A stretch of DNA of 64,000 bases from Cellulosimicrobium funkei (GTDB taxonomy: Bacteria; Actinomycetota; Actinomycetes; Actinomycetales; Cellulomonadaceae), in assembly GCF_004519295.1 (NCBI RefSeq), contig NZ_SOZH01000006.1, positions 124,001-188,000 on the forward strand, written 5' to 3'. A program made the position numbers and the translations under genes. Each line of letters starts with the position of its first letter. Position 1 is the first letter of the stretch. Shown piece after piece: positions 17,408-25,607 of the stretch. The notes under the pieces are model-generated. The model made no database searches. It saw only the letters and a program-made list of their open reading frames with translations, and had not been told where the DNA came from.

Positions 17408-18807
17408 GCCAGCCGAGCACCGGAGCACGACCCGACGCCACCGGGCACGTCGAGGAGGTGCGGGCCGCCGTGCAGGGCCTCCTGCCGCGCGCGCTCGACG
17501 ACCTGCGCACGCTCGTCGCCATCCCGTCCGTCGCCGACGAGCGCCTCTACCCCCGCGCCGAGTGCGAGCGCGCCGCCCGCTGGGTGGCCGACGCGTTCCG
17601 CGCGGAGGGGATCGACACGCGCCTGGAGGTCACGCCCGACGGGTCGCAGGTCGTCCTGGGCCACCGTCCCGGGCCCGACGGCGCGCCGACCGTCCTGCTC
17701 TACGCGCACTACGACGTCCAGCCGCACCTCGACGACGCGGCGTGGACCAGCCCGCCCTTCGAGCTCACCGAGCGCGACGGTCGCCTCTACGGGCGCGGCG
17801 CCGCGGACTGCAAGGGGAACGTCGTCACGCACCTCACCGCGCTGCGGGCCCTGCGCGCGCTCGGCGGCGACGACCTCCCCGTCGGGGTCCGGCTCGTCGT
17901 CGAGGGCTCCGAGGAGCAGGGCACGGGCGGCCTCGACCGGTGGGTCGAGGCGAACCCCGGGGCGCTCGCGGCCGACGCGATGCTCGTCCAGGACACCGGC
18001 AACGCCGAGCTCGGCCTCCCGACGCTGACCGTCACCCTGCGCGGCGCGGCGAACGTCGTCGTGCACGTCGAGGCGCTCGAGGGCGAGATCCACTCCGGCA
18101 TGTTCGGCGGCGCCGCGCCCGACGCGCTCGCGGCTCTCGTCGCGATCCTCGCGAGCCTGCGCGACGAGCACGGCGACACGACCATCGACGGCGTGCCGCC
18201 CGCCGTCGCGCACGGCACGTGGGACGGCGTCGCGTACGACGAGGACCAGTTCCGCCGCGACGCGGGCGTGCTCGACGGCGTCGGGCTCGTCGGGACCGGC
18301 AGCGTCGCCGACCGGCTGTGGGCGCGGCCCGTCGTGACGATCCTCGGGATCGACGCGCCGAGCGTCGTCGGCTCCGCGGCCGCGATCCAGCCGCGCGCTT
18401 CGGCGCGGCTCAACCTGCGCGTACCGCCCGGCGCCGACGCCCAGGACCTGCAGGACAAGCTCGTCGCGCACCTCGAGGCCCACGCGCCCTGGGGGGTGCG
18501 CGTTCGGGTCGAGCGCGACGCCGTCGGGCAGCCGTTCGCGGCGCGCACGAGCGGGCACGTGTTCGACACGCTCACGGGGGCGCTCGCGGACGCGTACGGG
18601 CGCGAGACGGTCACCGCGGGCCAGGGCGGCTCGATCCCGCTGTGCAACGTGCTCGCCGGCCAGTACCCGGACGCGGAGATCGTGCTCCTCGGCGTCGAGG
18701 AGCCCGCGTGCCTCATCCACGCGCCGAACGAGTCGGTCGCGCCCAGCGAGATCGAGAACCTCGCGGTCGGCGAGGCGCTGTTCCTCACGCGCCTCGGCGA
18801 GGGCTGA
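17404..18807 (+). CDS. M20 family metallodipeptidase
   Basis: A 467-residue two-zinc peptidase of the M20 dipeptidase/carnosinase-like group. Metal ligands and catalytic residues are visible: YAHYDVQPH (His and catalytic Asp), GRGAADCKGN (bridging Asp), VEGSEEQGTGGL (catalytic Glu pair) and DTGN; GQGGSIPL and a late His in ACLIHAPNES complete the site. The dimerisation domain spans about residues 215-340 (GEIHSGMFGGAAPDAL). No signal peptide, so it is cytoplasmic. It is the third gene of the operon, with a GTG start overlapping the previous stop. Confidence 0.92.
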   Translation: MSQPSTGARPDATGHVEEVRAAVQGLLPRALDDLRTLVAIPSVADERLYPRAECERAARWVADAFRAEGIDTRLEVTPDGSQVVLGHRPGPDGAPTVLLYAHYDVQPHLDDAAWTSPPFELTERDGRLYGRGAADCKGNVVTHLTALRALRALGGDDLPVGVRLVVEGSEEQGTGGLDRWVEANPGALAADAMLVQDTGNAELGLPTLTVTLRGAANVVVHVEALEGEIHSGMFGGAAPDALAALVAILASLRDEHGDTTIDGVPPAVAHGTWDGVAYDEDQFRRDAGVLDGVGLVGTGSVADRLWARPVVTILGIDAPSVVGSAAAIQPRASARLNLRVPPGADAQDLQDKLVAHLEAHAPWGVRVRVERDAVGQPFAARTSGHVFDTLTGALADAYGRETVTAGQGGSIPLCNVLAGQYPDAEIVLLGVEEPACLIHAPNESVAPSEIENLAVGEALFLTRLGEG

Positions 18808-18817
18808 CGTCGCGGGC

Positions 18818-20632
18818 TCACCGCACCGCGGGGGCCTCCTGGTCGAGCGCCCAGCGGTAGGCGGGGAGCCCGAGCAGCTCGGCGTGCGTCCCGCGCGCGA
18901 CGACGCGCGCGGGGGCGCCGTCCGGCGCGCCGTCGGGGACCCCGAGCAGCAGCACCTCGTCGACCGCCTCCAGCGCGCTCAGCCGGTGCGTCGCGAGGAC
19001 GACGCCGCGCCGGTCCTGCGCGGCGCGCGTCGTCGCGACGAGGTGCCGCACGAGCGCGTCGGCACTCGCGGCGTCGAGGTGCTCCGCGGGCTCGTCGAGC
19101 AGCAGCAGCGGCGCGGGGGACAGGAGCGCGCGCGCCACGAGCAGACGGCGGCGCTCGCCGCCCGAGACCGTGGTGGCGTCGGGGCCGAGCAGCGTCTCCA
19201 GACCGTCGGGCAGCGCGGCGAGCCACGGGTCGAGGCCGACGGCCCGCAGGGCGGCCTCGGCCTCCTCGGTCGTGACGTCGCCGCGCGCGACGCGCAGGTT
19301 CTCCAGCACGGTCGTGTCGAACACGTGCCCGTCCTCCGCGACGAGCACGACGTGGTGCGCCACGTCCTCGCGCGCGAGGTCGGCCGTCGGGACGCCGTCG
19401 AGGAGCACGCGCCCCGCGACCCCCGGGACGAGCCCGGCGGCGGTCGCGAGCAGCGTCGTCTTGCCGACGCCCGACGGCCCGACGACGGCGACCGCACGGC
19501 CCGGCGTGAGCGCCAGGTCGACGCCCTCGACGACGGTGCGTCCGGTGCCCGGCCAGCCGGCCGCGACGTCGTCGAGCACGAGGGACGTGCGCGGGTCGGG
19601 GGCGCGGCCCGACTCGCCGGGGGCGGGGGTCGGCGCGCGGCCGGCCGCGGGCGTCGGCCCGTCGAGGAGCCCGACGACGCGCGCGGCGGCCTGCCGCGAG
19701 CGGTGGAGCTGGACGGCGGCTGCGGGCAGCGTGTTCGCCGCCTCGAACACCGCGAGGGGCGTGAGGACGATGACGGACAGCTCGACGGGCGCGAGCGTGC
19801 CGGCGGTGACGGCCGGGATGCCGAGCAGGAGCGACGCGAGCACCGCGAGGCCGACGGCGAGCGCGGCGATCCCGGCCGCGACCCCGGCGGGGCGGGCGCC
19901 GTCGTCGGTCACGCGGGCCAGCGCCCGGTCGGTCGCGCGCAGGTCGTCCAGGCGCGTGCCGAGGCGCCCGGACACGGCGAGCGGCCCGGACTCCTCGAGG
20001 ATCTCTAGCGTCGTGGCGGTCATCGCCGCGCGCGTCGTGGCGCCGCGCGCCTCGACCTCGCGCGCCGACCGGGCGGAGAGCCACGGTGCGACGACGGCGG
20101 CGAGCAGGAGGCACAGCGCGAGCGCTACCCCGGCCGCGGGCAGGAAGGCGCCCACGAGCACGACGGACCCCACCGACACGGCGAGCGCGACCCCGGCGGG
20201 TACGAACGCGCGCACGACCACGTCACCGACCGCGTCGACGTCCGCGCCGACGCGCGCGAGCAGGTCGCCCCGCCGCAGCCCCACGAGCGCGGCGGGCGAG
20301 CCCTGCGCCAGCGCGGTGTAGAGCTTGGCGCGCAGGGACGCCATGCCGCGCAGCGCGACGTCGTGCGACGCGAGCCGCTCCAGGTACCGGAAGACGCCGC
20401 GCGAGATCCCGAACGCGCGCACGCCGACGACCGCGACGGACAGCGTGAGGACCGGCGGCATCTGCGAGGCGCGCGCGATGAGCCACGCCGCGGCGGCCGC
20501 GAGGCCGACGGCGCTCCCGAGCGAGAGCGTGCCGAGCACGACCGCCCACACGACGCGGCGCCAGCGCACGTCGAGCAGCCCGACCGCCCGCCACAGCGGG
20601 TCGGCGGCGAGGCGGGCACGAGGTCCGGTCAC
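18818..20632 (-). CDS. cydC: ABC exporter subunit CydC
   Basis: A 604-residue half-transporter: six membrane helices in the first 320 residues, then an ATPase with Walker A VGPSGVGKTTLL (about residue 390), signature VSGGERRRLLVARALL, Walker B LLLLDEPAEHLD and H-loop ATHRLSA. With CydD it exports cysteine/glutathione-type thiols (and may bind heme), needed to assemble cytochrome bd. The GTG start overlaps the cydD stop by 4 bp. In several actinobacteria cydC and cydD are fused; here they are separate and coupled. Confidence 0.93.
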   Translation of the reverse strand: MTGPRARLAADPLWRAVGLLDVRWRRVVWAVVLGTLSLGSAVGLAAAAAWLIARASQMPPVLTLSVAVVGVRAFGISRGVFRYLERLASHDVALRGMASLRAKLYTALAQGSPAALVGLRRGDLLARVGADVDAVGDVVVRAFVPAGVALAVSVGSVVLVGAFLPAAGVALALCLLLAAVVAPWLSARSAREVEARGATTRAAMTATTLEILEESGPLAVSGRLGTRLDDLRATDRALARVTDDGARPAGVAAGIAALAVGLAVLASLLLGIPAVTAGTLAPVELSVIVLTPLAVFEAANTLPAAAVQLHRSRQAAARVVGLLDGPTPAAGRAPTPAPGESGRAPDPRTSLVLDDVAAGWPGTGRTVVEGVDLALTPGRAVAVVGPSGVGKTTLLATAAGLVPGVAGRVLLDGVPTADLAREDVAHHVVLVAEDGHVFDTTVLENLRVARGDVTTEEAEAALRAVGLDPWLAALPDGLETLLGPDATTVSGGERRRLLVARALLSPAPLLLLDEPAEHLDAASADALVRHLVATTRAAQDRRGVVLATHRLSALEAVDEVLLLGVPDGAPDGAPARVVARGTHAELLGLPAYRWALDQEAPAVR

Positions 20633-22413
20633 GGGACGCTCCCCTCGGGGGTCGTGGAGGTGGCGGCGCCGACCGCCACGGCGGTGTCCCAGGGGTCGGC
20701 CGGGTCGACGCCCGGGCTCGCCGGGGACGGCTCGAGCCGTGCGGAGCGGACCTCGACGACGTCGTCCGCCGCGCGCACGAGCGAGGCACGGTGCGCGACC
20801 ACGACGACGGTGCGCCCCTGGTCGCGGAACGCGCGCACGGCGTCGAGCACGACCTGCTCGCCGCGCGCGTCCAGGTGGGCGGTCGGCTCGTCGAGCACGA
20901 CGAGCGGGACGCGCGCCGGGTCGCCGAGCAGCGCCGCGGCGAGCGCGACGCGCTGCCGCTGGCCGACGCTCAGCCCGACACCGCCGCGCCCGACCTCGGT
21001 GTCCCAGCCCGCGGGCAGCGTGGCGAGCACCGTGTCGAGGCCGGCGGTGCGCGCCGCGCGGTCGAGGTCGGCGTCGGTGACGTCCAGGCCGCCGGCGACG
21101 ACGTCGCGCAGCCGCCCCGGCGCGAGCACGGGGCGCTGGGGGAGCCACGCGACCTGGGGCCAGTACGTCTGGGGGTCGACGTCGGCCAGGTCGAGCCGGG
21201 CGCCGTCGGGCGCGGTGAGGGTCGCGGTGCCGCGGTCGGGCCGCACGAGGCCGAGCAGGACCATCGCCGTCGTCGTCTTGCCCGCGCCGCTCGGCCCGGT
21301 GAGGGCCACGACGCGGCCGCTCGAGGTCCCGAGCCGGAGCTCAAGGTCGAGGTCGGCGGGCGCGAGCACGTCGCGGTCCCCGGCCCGCACGCTCACGCCG
21401 CGCAGGGCGAGCGTCGTCCCGGCGAGCGCGGGCGCGGGCGCGGTGCCCGGCGCGGGCGCGTCCTCGTCGAGGACGGCGAACGCCTGCTCGGCCGCGGCGA
21501 TGCCGTCGGTCGAGGCGTGGAAGTGCAGGCCGACCTGGCGCAGCGGGAGGTAGACCTCGGGCGCGAGCACGAGCACGGCGAGCGCCGGCTCGAGCTCCAT
21601 GCCGCCGTGCACGAGGCGCAGGCCGACGCCCACGGCCACGACCGCGACGGACAGCGTCGTGAGGAGCTCGAGCACCATGCCGGAGAGGAACGCGACGCGC
21701 AGCGTGCCCATCGTGGCGCGGCGGTTGGCCTCGCCGAGCGCGCGCACGCGCCGCTCGGGGCCGCGCGCGCGACCGAACGCGAGGAGCGTCGGCAGGCCGG
21801 CGAGCAGGTCGAGCACCTGCGCGCCGAGCCGCTGCATGACGACGAGGCGCCGCTCCGACGTCCCCGCGGTGAGGCGCCCGACGAGCGTCATGAAGATCGG
21901 GACGAGGGGGATGGTCACGGCGATGATCACGGCCGAGACCCAGTCCAGGCCCAGCACGACGGCGAGCGTCGCGGGCGTGACGGTGGCGGCGAGCAGGAGC
22001 TGGGGCAGGTACCGCACCATGTAGGGCTCGAGCTGGTCGAGCCCGCGCGTCGCGAGCGTCGCGACCTCGGGGCCGCGCCCCGAGGCCAGCCACCGCGGGC
22101 CGAGCGCCACGGCATGCGTGACGACCTGCTCGCGCAGCTCGGCGACGGTGCGCGTCGCGGCACGCAGCGCGAAGCGCTCCTGCGCCCACGAGGTGCCGGC
22201 GCGCGCGGCGACGACGGCGGCGAGCAGCCCGACCCGCGGCCCCAGGTCGGCCAGGTCGGCCGTCCCCTGGACGGCCGGTGCGAGGACCGACGCGAGGACG
22301 AGGGCCTGGGCGACGACCAGGGCCGCCGTGGCGAACCCGAGCACCGCCGTCAGGACGACGTACCCTCGCGCGGCCCGCGCGTGGCGCAGGAGCCGCGGGT
22401 CGAGCGGCTTCAC
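20629..22413 (-). CDS. cydD: ABC exporter subunit CydD
   Basis: A 594-residue partner of CydC. The membrane part starts LDPRLLRHARAARGYVVLTAVLG; the ATPase has Walker A TGPSGAGKTTTAMVLLG (about residue 370), the Q-loop in WPQVAWLPQRPVL, signature LSVGQRQRVALAAALL and Walker B VVLDEPTAHLD. Unlike most CydD proteins it contains a fairly long Ala-rich linker (DEDAPAPGTAPAPALAGT) before the ATPase. GTG start overlapping the cydB stop by 4 bp, so the four cyd genes are one operon. Confidence 0.93.
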   Translation of the reverse strand: MKPLDPRLLRHARAARGYVVLTAVLGFATAALVVAQALVLASVLAPAVQGTADLADLGPRVGLLAAVVAARAGTSWAQERFALRAATRTVAELREQVVTHAVALGPRWLASGRGPEVATLATRGLDQLEPYMVRYLPQLLLAATVTPATLAVVLGLDWVSAVIIAVTIPLVPIFMTLVGRLTAGTSERRLVVMQRLGAQVLDLLAGLPTLLAFGRARGPERRVRALGEANRRATMGTLRVAFLSGMVLELLTTLSVAVVAVGVGLRLVHGGMELEPALAVLVLAPEVYLPLRQVGLHFHASTDGIAAAEQAFAVLDEDAPAPGTAPAPALAGTTLALRGVSVRAGDRDVLAPADLDLELRLGTSSGRVVALTGPSGAGKTTTAMVLLGLVRPDRGTATLTAPDGARLDLADVDPQTYWPQVAWLPQRPVLAPGRLRDVVAGGLDVTDADLDRAARTAGLDTVLATLPAGWDTEVGRGGVGLSVGQRQRVALAAALLGDPARVPLVVLDEPTAHLDARGEQVVLDAVRAFRDQGRTVVVVAHRASLVRAADDVVEVRSARLEPSPASPGVDPADPWDTAVAVGAATSTTPEGSVP

Positions 22414-23522
22414 GAGCCGGTGCCCCCGCCGTCGGTCAGGCCGCGGCCGGTCGAGCCGCCCGAGGACGCCCCGCCGAACGCCGCCTCGCGGACCTTCTTG
22501 AGCGACAGGCCGGCGGGCGCGGGGATGTCCTTCGTCGACAGGCGGCGGCGGAACACCCAGTACGTCCACGACTGGTAGGCGATGACGAGCGGCGTGAGGA
22601 TCACGGCGACCCACGTCATCACGGTGAGCGTGTAGTCGGTCGACGACGCGTTGTGCACCGTCAGCGAGTTCGCCGGGTCGACGGCGGGCATCACGTCGGG
22701 GTACATCGAGCCGAAGATCAGCACGACGGCGGCGACGATCGTGAGGGCCGACGCCGTGAACGCGCGTCCCTCGGAGCCCTTGCGGTTCGCGAGGAGCGTC
22801 GTCACGAGCCCGGCCGCGGCGAGCACGACGGCGGCCCACGTCCAGGGCACCGAGTACGCGACCTGGGCCCAGACGGCCCAGCCGCCGGCGAGCACGAGCG
22901 CGGCCACGCCGAAGACCGAGGCGTGCTGACGGGCGCGGGCGCGGATCTCGCCGTCGGTCTTGAGCGCGACGAAGACCGAGCCGTGCAGCAGGAACAGGCT
23001 CAGCGTGACGAGACCGCCGAGGAGCGCGAACGGCGACAGGAGCGAGAAGAAGCCGCCGACGAACTGGTGGTCGGCGTCGAGCTGCACGCCGCGCACGAGG
23101 TTGGCGAACGCGACGCCCCACAGCACGGCGGGGACCCACGACCCGACCTGGATCGCGACGTCGCAGCGGCGCGCCCAGCCTTCGTCGCGGATCTTGCCGC
23201 GGTACTCGAACGCGACGCCGCGCACGATGAGCGCGACGAGGATGAGCAGGAGCGGCAGGTAGAAGCCGGAGAAGAGGGTCGCGTACCACTCGGGGAATGC
23301 GGCGAACGTCGCGCCGCCCGCGGTGAGCAGCCACACCTCGTTCCCGTCCCAGACGGGGCCGATGGTGTTGATGAGGACGCGGCGCTCCTTCTCACGGTGC
23401 TCCTTGTCACCGCGCGGGAGGATCGACAGCAGCATGCCGACCCCGAAGTCGAAGCCCTCGAGCACGAGGTAGCCGGTCCACAGGACCGCGATGAGCACGA
23501 ACCAGACGACGGCGAGATCCAC
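22410..23522 (-). CDS. cydB: cytochrome bd ubiquinol oxidase subunit II
   Basis: A 370-residue membrane protein with eight to nine helices. It begins DLAVVWFVLIAVLWTGYLVLEGFDFGVGML, the strongly conserved CydB N-terminus, and has GPVWDGNEVWLLTAGGATFAAFPEWYAT and FRGKI-like FEYRGKIRDE motifs. It forms the scaffold of the high-affinity terminal oxidase with CydA in the plasma membrane. GTG start after AGGAG. It lies 41 bp after cydA. Confidence 0.97.
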   Translation of the reverse strand: MDLAVVWFVLIAVLWTGYLVLEGFDFGVGMLLSILPRGDKEHREKERRVLINTIGPVWDGNEVWLLTAGGATFAAFPEWYATLFSGFYLPLLLILVALIVRGVAFEYRGKIRDEGWARRCDVAIQVGSWVPAVLWGVAFANLVRGVQLDADHQFVGGFFSLLSPFALLGGLVTLSLFLLHGSVFVALKTDGEIRARARQHASVFGVAALVLAGGWAVWAQVAYSVPWTWAAVVLAAAGLVTTLLANRKGSEGRAFTASALTIVAAVVLIFGSMYPDVMPAVDPANSLTVHNASSTDYTLTVMTWVAVILTPLVIAYQSWTYWVFRRRLSTKDIPAPAGLSLKKVREAAFGGASSGGSTGRGLTDGGGTGS

Positions 23523-23563
23523 GGTGTCTCCTGAGTTTTCTGGGCGGGTTCAGGCGCGTCGGG

Positions 23564-25078
23564 TCAGTACGCGAAGGACAGCGGACGGTCGGCGGACTCG
23601 GAGTCCTCGTCCGGCGGCTCCTGGGCCTCCGGGGACTCGTCGCGGACCGTGAGCGGGACGCCCTCGATCGCGTAGCGCCGCATGAGCGTGAACCAGACCG
23701 CGGCCAGCGCCCCGTAGACGAGCGTGAAGACGATCATCGAGGTCAGCACCACGCCGGGGCTCACCACGGTGGACACGCCACGCTCGGTGAGCAGCCGGAT
23801 CTGGTCGATGCCCGTCGGGTTCGGCGCGACGACCCAGGGCTGGCGGCCCATCTCCGTGAAGATCCAGCCGAACGAGTTCGCGAGGAACGGCATGGGGATG
23901 GCGATGAGGCCGACGCGCGCGAACCACTTGTTGTCGGTGACCCGGCCCTTGCGGGTGAGCCACAGCGCCATGAGCGCGAGGAGCACGGAGCCGGCGGCCA
24001 TGCCGATCATGAGCCGGAAGGACCAGTAGGTCATCGCGAGGTTCGGCGTGTACGTGACGGGGTCGCCGGAGGCGGTGACGTCCCCGTAGCGCTCGGTCAT
24101 CTGCTCCTGGACGTCCTCGACGCCGGGCAGGTAGCTCTCCGGCCCGGAGAAGTGGCCCGTGCCGAGGTAGGACGCGAGGCCGGGGATCTCGATGAGGTGC
24201 CGGACGTTCTCGCACGAGTTCGACAGGTCGCCGATCGTGAGGATGGAGAACGCGGCACCCTCGGAGCCCTGGCAGAGCGCCTCGGCCGACGACATCTTGC
24301 CGGGCTGCTGCTCGTACATGATCTTGCCCTGGATGTCGCCGGAGACGGCGACGCCGAGCCCGCCGACGAGCATGGCGATGACGCCGAGCGTGACGGCCGG
24401 GCGGTAGACGTCGCGCGCGAGCTCGACGTTCTCCGCCTTGCGGGTGCGCACGAGACGGACCATCCACCAGGCCGCGATGCCCGTGACGAACGTGCCCGCG
24501 GTGAGGAAGGTCGCCGTGATCTGGTGCGGGAACGCGGCCCACAGGGTGTTGTTCGTGAGGACGGCGCCGATGTCGTTCATCTCGGCGCGCCCGGTCTCGG
24601 GGTTGAAGATCGCGCCGACCGGGTGCTGCATCCACGAGTTCGCGGCGAGGATGAAGAACGCGGAGAGGTTGGTCGCGATCGCGACGGCCCAGATGCACGC
24701 GAGGTGCACCTTCTTGTTGAGGCGGTCCCACCCGAAGATCCACAGGCCGAGGAACGTCGACTCGATGAAGAACGCGGCGAGCGCCTCCATGGCGAGCGGC
24801 GCGCCGAACACGTCGCCGACGAAGCGCGAGTACTCGCTCCAGTTCATGCCGAACTGGAACTCCTGCACGATGCCGGTGACGACGCCGAGCGCGAAGTTGA
24901 TGAGCAGCAGCTTGCCGAAGAACTTCGTCAGGCGCAGCCAGCGCTCGTTGCCGGTGCGGACCCACGCCGTCTGCATGATCGCGACGAGGGGCGACAGGCC
25001 GATCGTCAGCGGGACGAAGATGAAGTGGTAGACGGTCGTGATGGCGAACTGCCACCGCGCCAGGGCTAGGGCATCCAC
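23564..25078 (-). CDS. cydA: cytochrome bd ubiquinol oxidase subunit I
   Basis: A 504-residue heme-binding subunit that oxidises quinol and reduces oxygen. LARWQFAITTVYHFIFVPLTIG carries the axial His ligand near residue 19; ALAAFFIESTFLGLWIFGWDRL and ILAANSWMQHPVG (the His near 186) follow; the quinol-loop region ends in GWIFTEMGRQPW. The frame is open far upstream, but the GTG at 25078 (VDALALARWQ) has GAGGAG 5 nt before it and matches the family's N-terminus. First gene of cydABDC; a Rex operator lies 164 bp upstream. Confidence 0.97.
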   Translation of the reverse strand: MDALALARWQFAITTVYHFIFVPLTIGLSPLVAIMQTAWVRTGNERWLRLTKFFGKLLLINFALGVVTGIVQEFQFGMNWSEYSRFVGDVFGAPLAMEALAAFFIESTFLGLWIFGWDRLNKKVHLACIWAVAIATNLSAFFILAANSWMQHPVGAIFNPETGRAEMNDIGAVLTNNTLWAAFPHQITATFLTAGTFVTGIAAWWMVRLVRTRKAENVELARDVYRPAVTLGVIAMLVGGLGVAVSGDIQGKIMYEQQPGKMSSAEALCQGSEGAAFSILTIGDLSNSCENVRHLIEIPGLASYLGTGHFSGPESYLPGVEDVQEQMTERYGDVTASGDPVTYTPNLAMTYWSFRLMIGMAAGSVLLALMALWLTRKGRVTDNKWFARVGLIAIPMPFLANSFGWIFTEMGRQPWVVAPNPTGIDQIRLLTERGVSTVVSPGVVLTSMIVFTLVYGALAAVWFTLMRRYAIEGVPLTVRDESPEAQEPPDEDSESADRPLSFAY

Positions 25079-25241
25079 GTGCGCTCCTCGGGGGGCCCGA
25101 CCGGGTCGGGGAAGTGACGGCGGAGTATCGGGAGGTGCCGCCGGGCGGGGGCCGGTGAGAGACGGCCCGGGTCCGGCGCTAGGTCCCAATCTGCCGCATC
25201 CGAGGGCCGGGAGATGACGCGAAGTACTGAAAACACGCCGC

Positions 25242-25259
25242 TTGTGACTATGTTCACAA
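25242..25259. promoter_or_regulatory. Rex (NADH/NAD redox repressor) operator
   Basis: TTGTGACTATGTTCACAA matches the actinobacterial Rex consensus TTGTGAANNNNTTCACAA at all but one fixed position. It is 164 bp upstream of cydA and the cyd operon is a classical Rex target in Streptomyces, where Rex releases DNA when NADH rises under low oxygen. The rne gene is on the other side, about 350 bp away. The cyd promoter itself is not resolved. Confidence 0.85.
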
Positions 25260-25344
25260 GGTCCCGGGACGTTGGTCCCGGCTTGGCGGGACCGGCGGCC
25301 CGGGGCGCGGTGCGTGTCGCCCGGGTTCGTCCGCACCCCTGTGC

Positions 25345-25350
25345 GATACT
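25345..25350 (+). promoter_or_regulatory. possible -10 box for rne in the cydA-rne gap
   Basis: GATACT preceded by TTCGTC, a weak candidate promoter for rne that would leave a leader of about 250 nt. The 529-bp gap 25079-25607 contains the Rex operator, this box and otherwise GC-rich sequence in which I see no gene. The rne frame is open from 25272 but the upstream part has no protein character. Confidence 0.3.
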
Positions 25351-25607
25351 GGGCGGAGCCGGGCGGGCTCCGCATCGCTCACCCGGCGAGCACGAGATCG
25401 CGGCACCAGCGGACCGCGGCAGTCGGCGCGCCGACCGGGGCGAAGGGCCCGGTGGCAGGCGCCCGCGCCGCGCACGCGGACCGCGGCCGTGACCGACGAC
25501 TTCCGTCGCCGGACGACGCGCTCCGGTGCGCTCGTCCCGAGCGACGACCGACCGCCCGACGGGCCGCACGGTGCGGGGCGGTCCCTGTGGCAGCAGGAGC
25601 ACGACGC

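Noticed and set aside
25272-25607. Upstream extension of the rne reading frame
   Set aside because: No ribosome binding site and no protein character; GTG 25608 has AGGAG at proper spacing.
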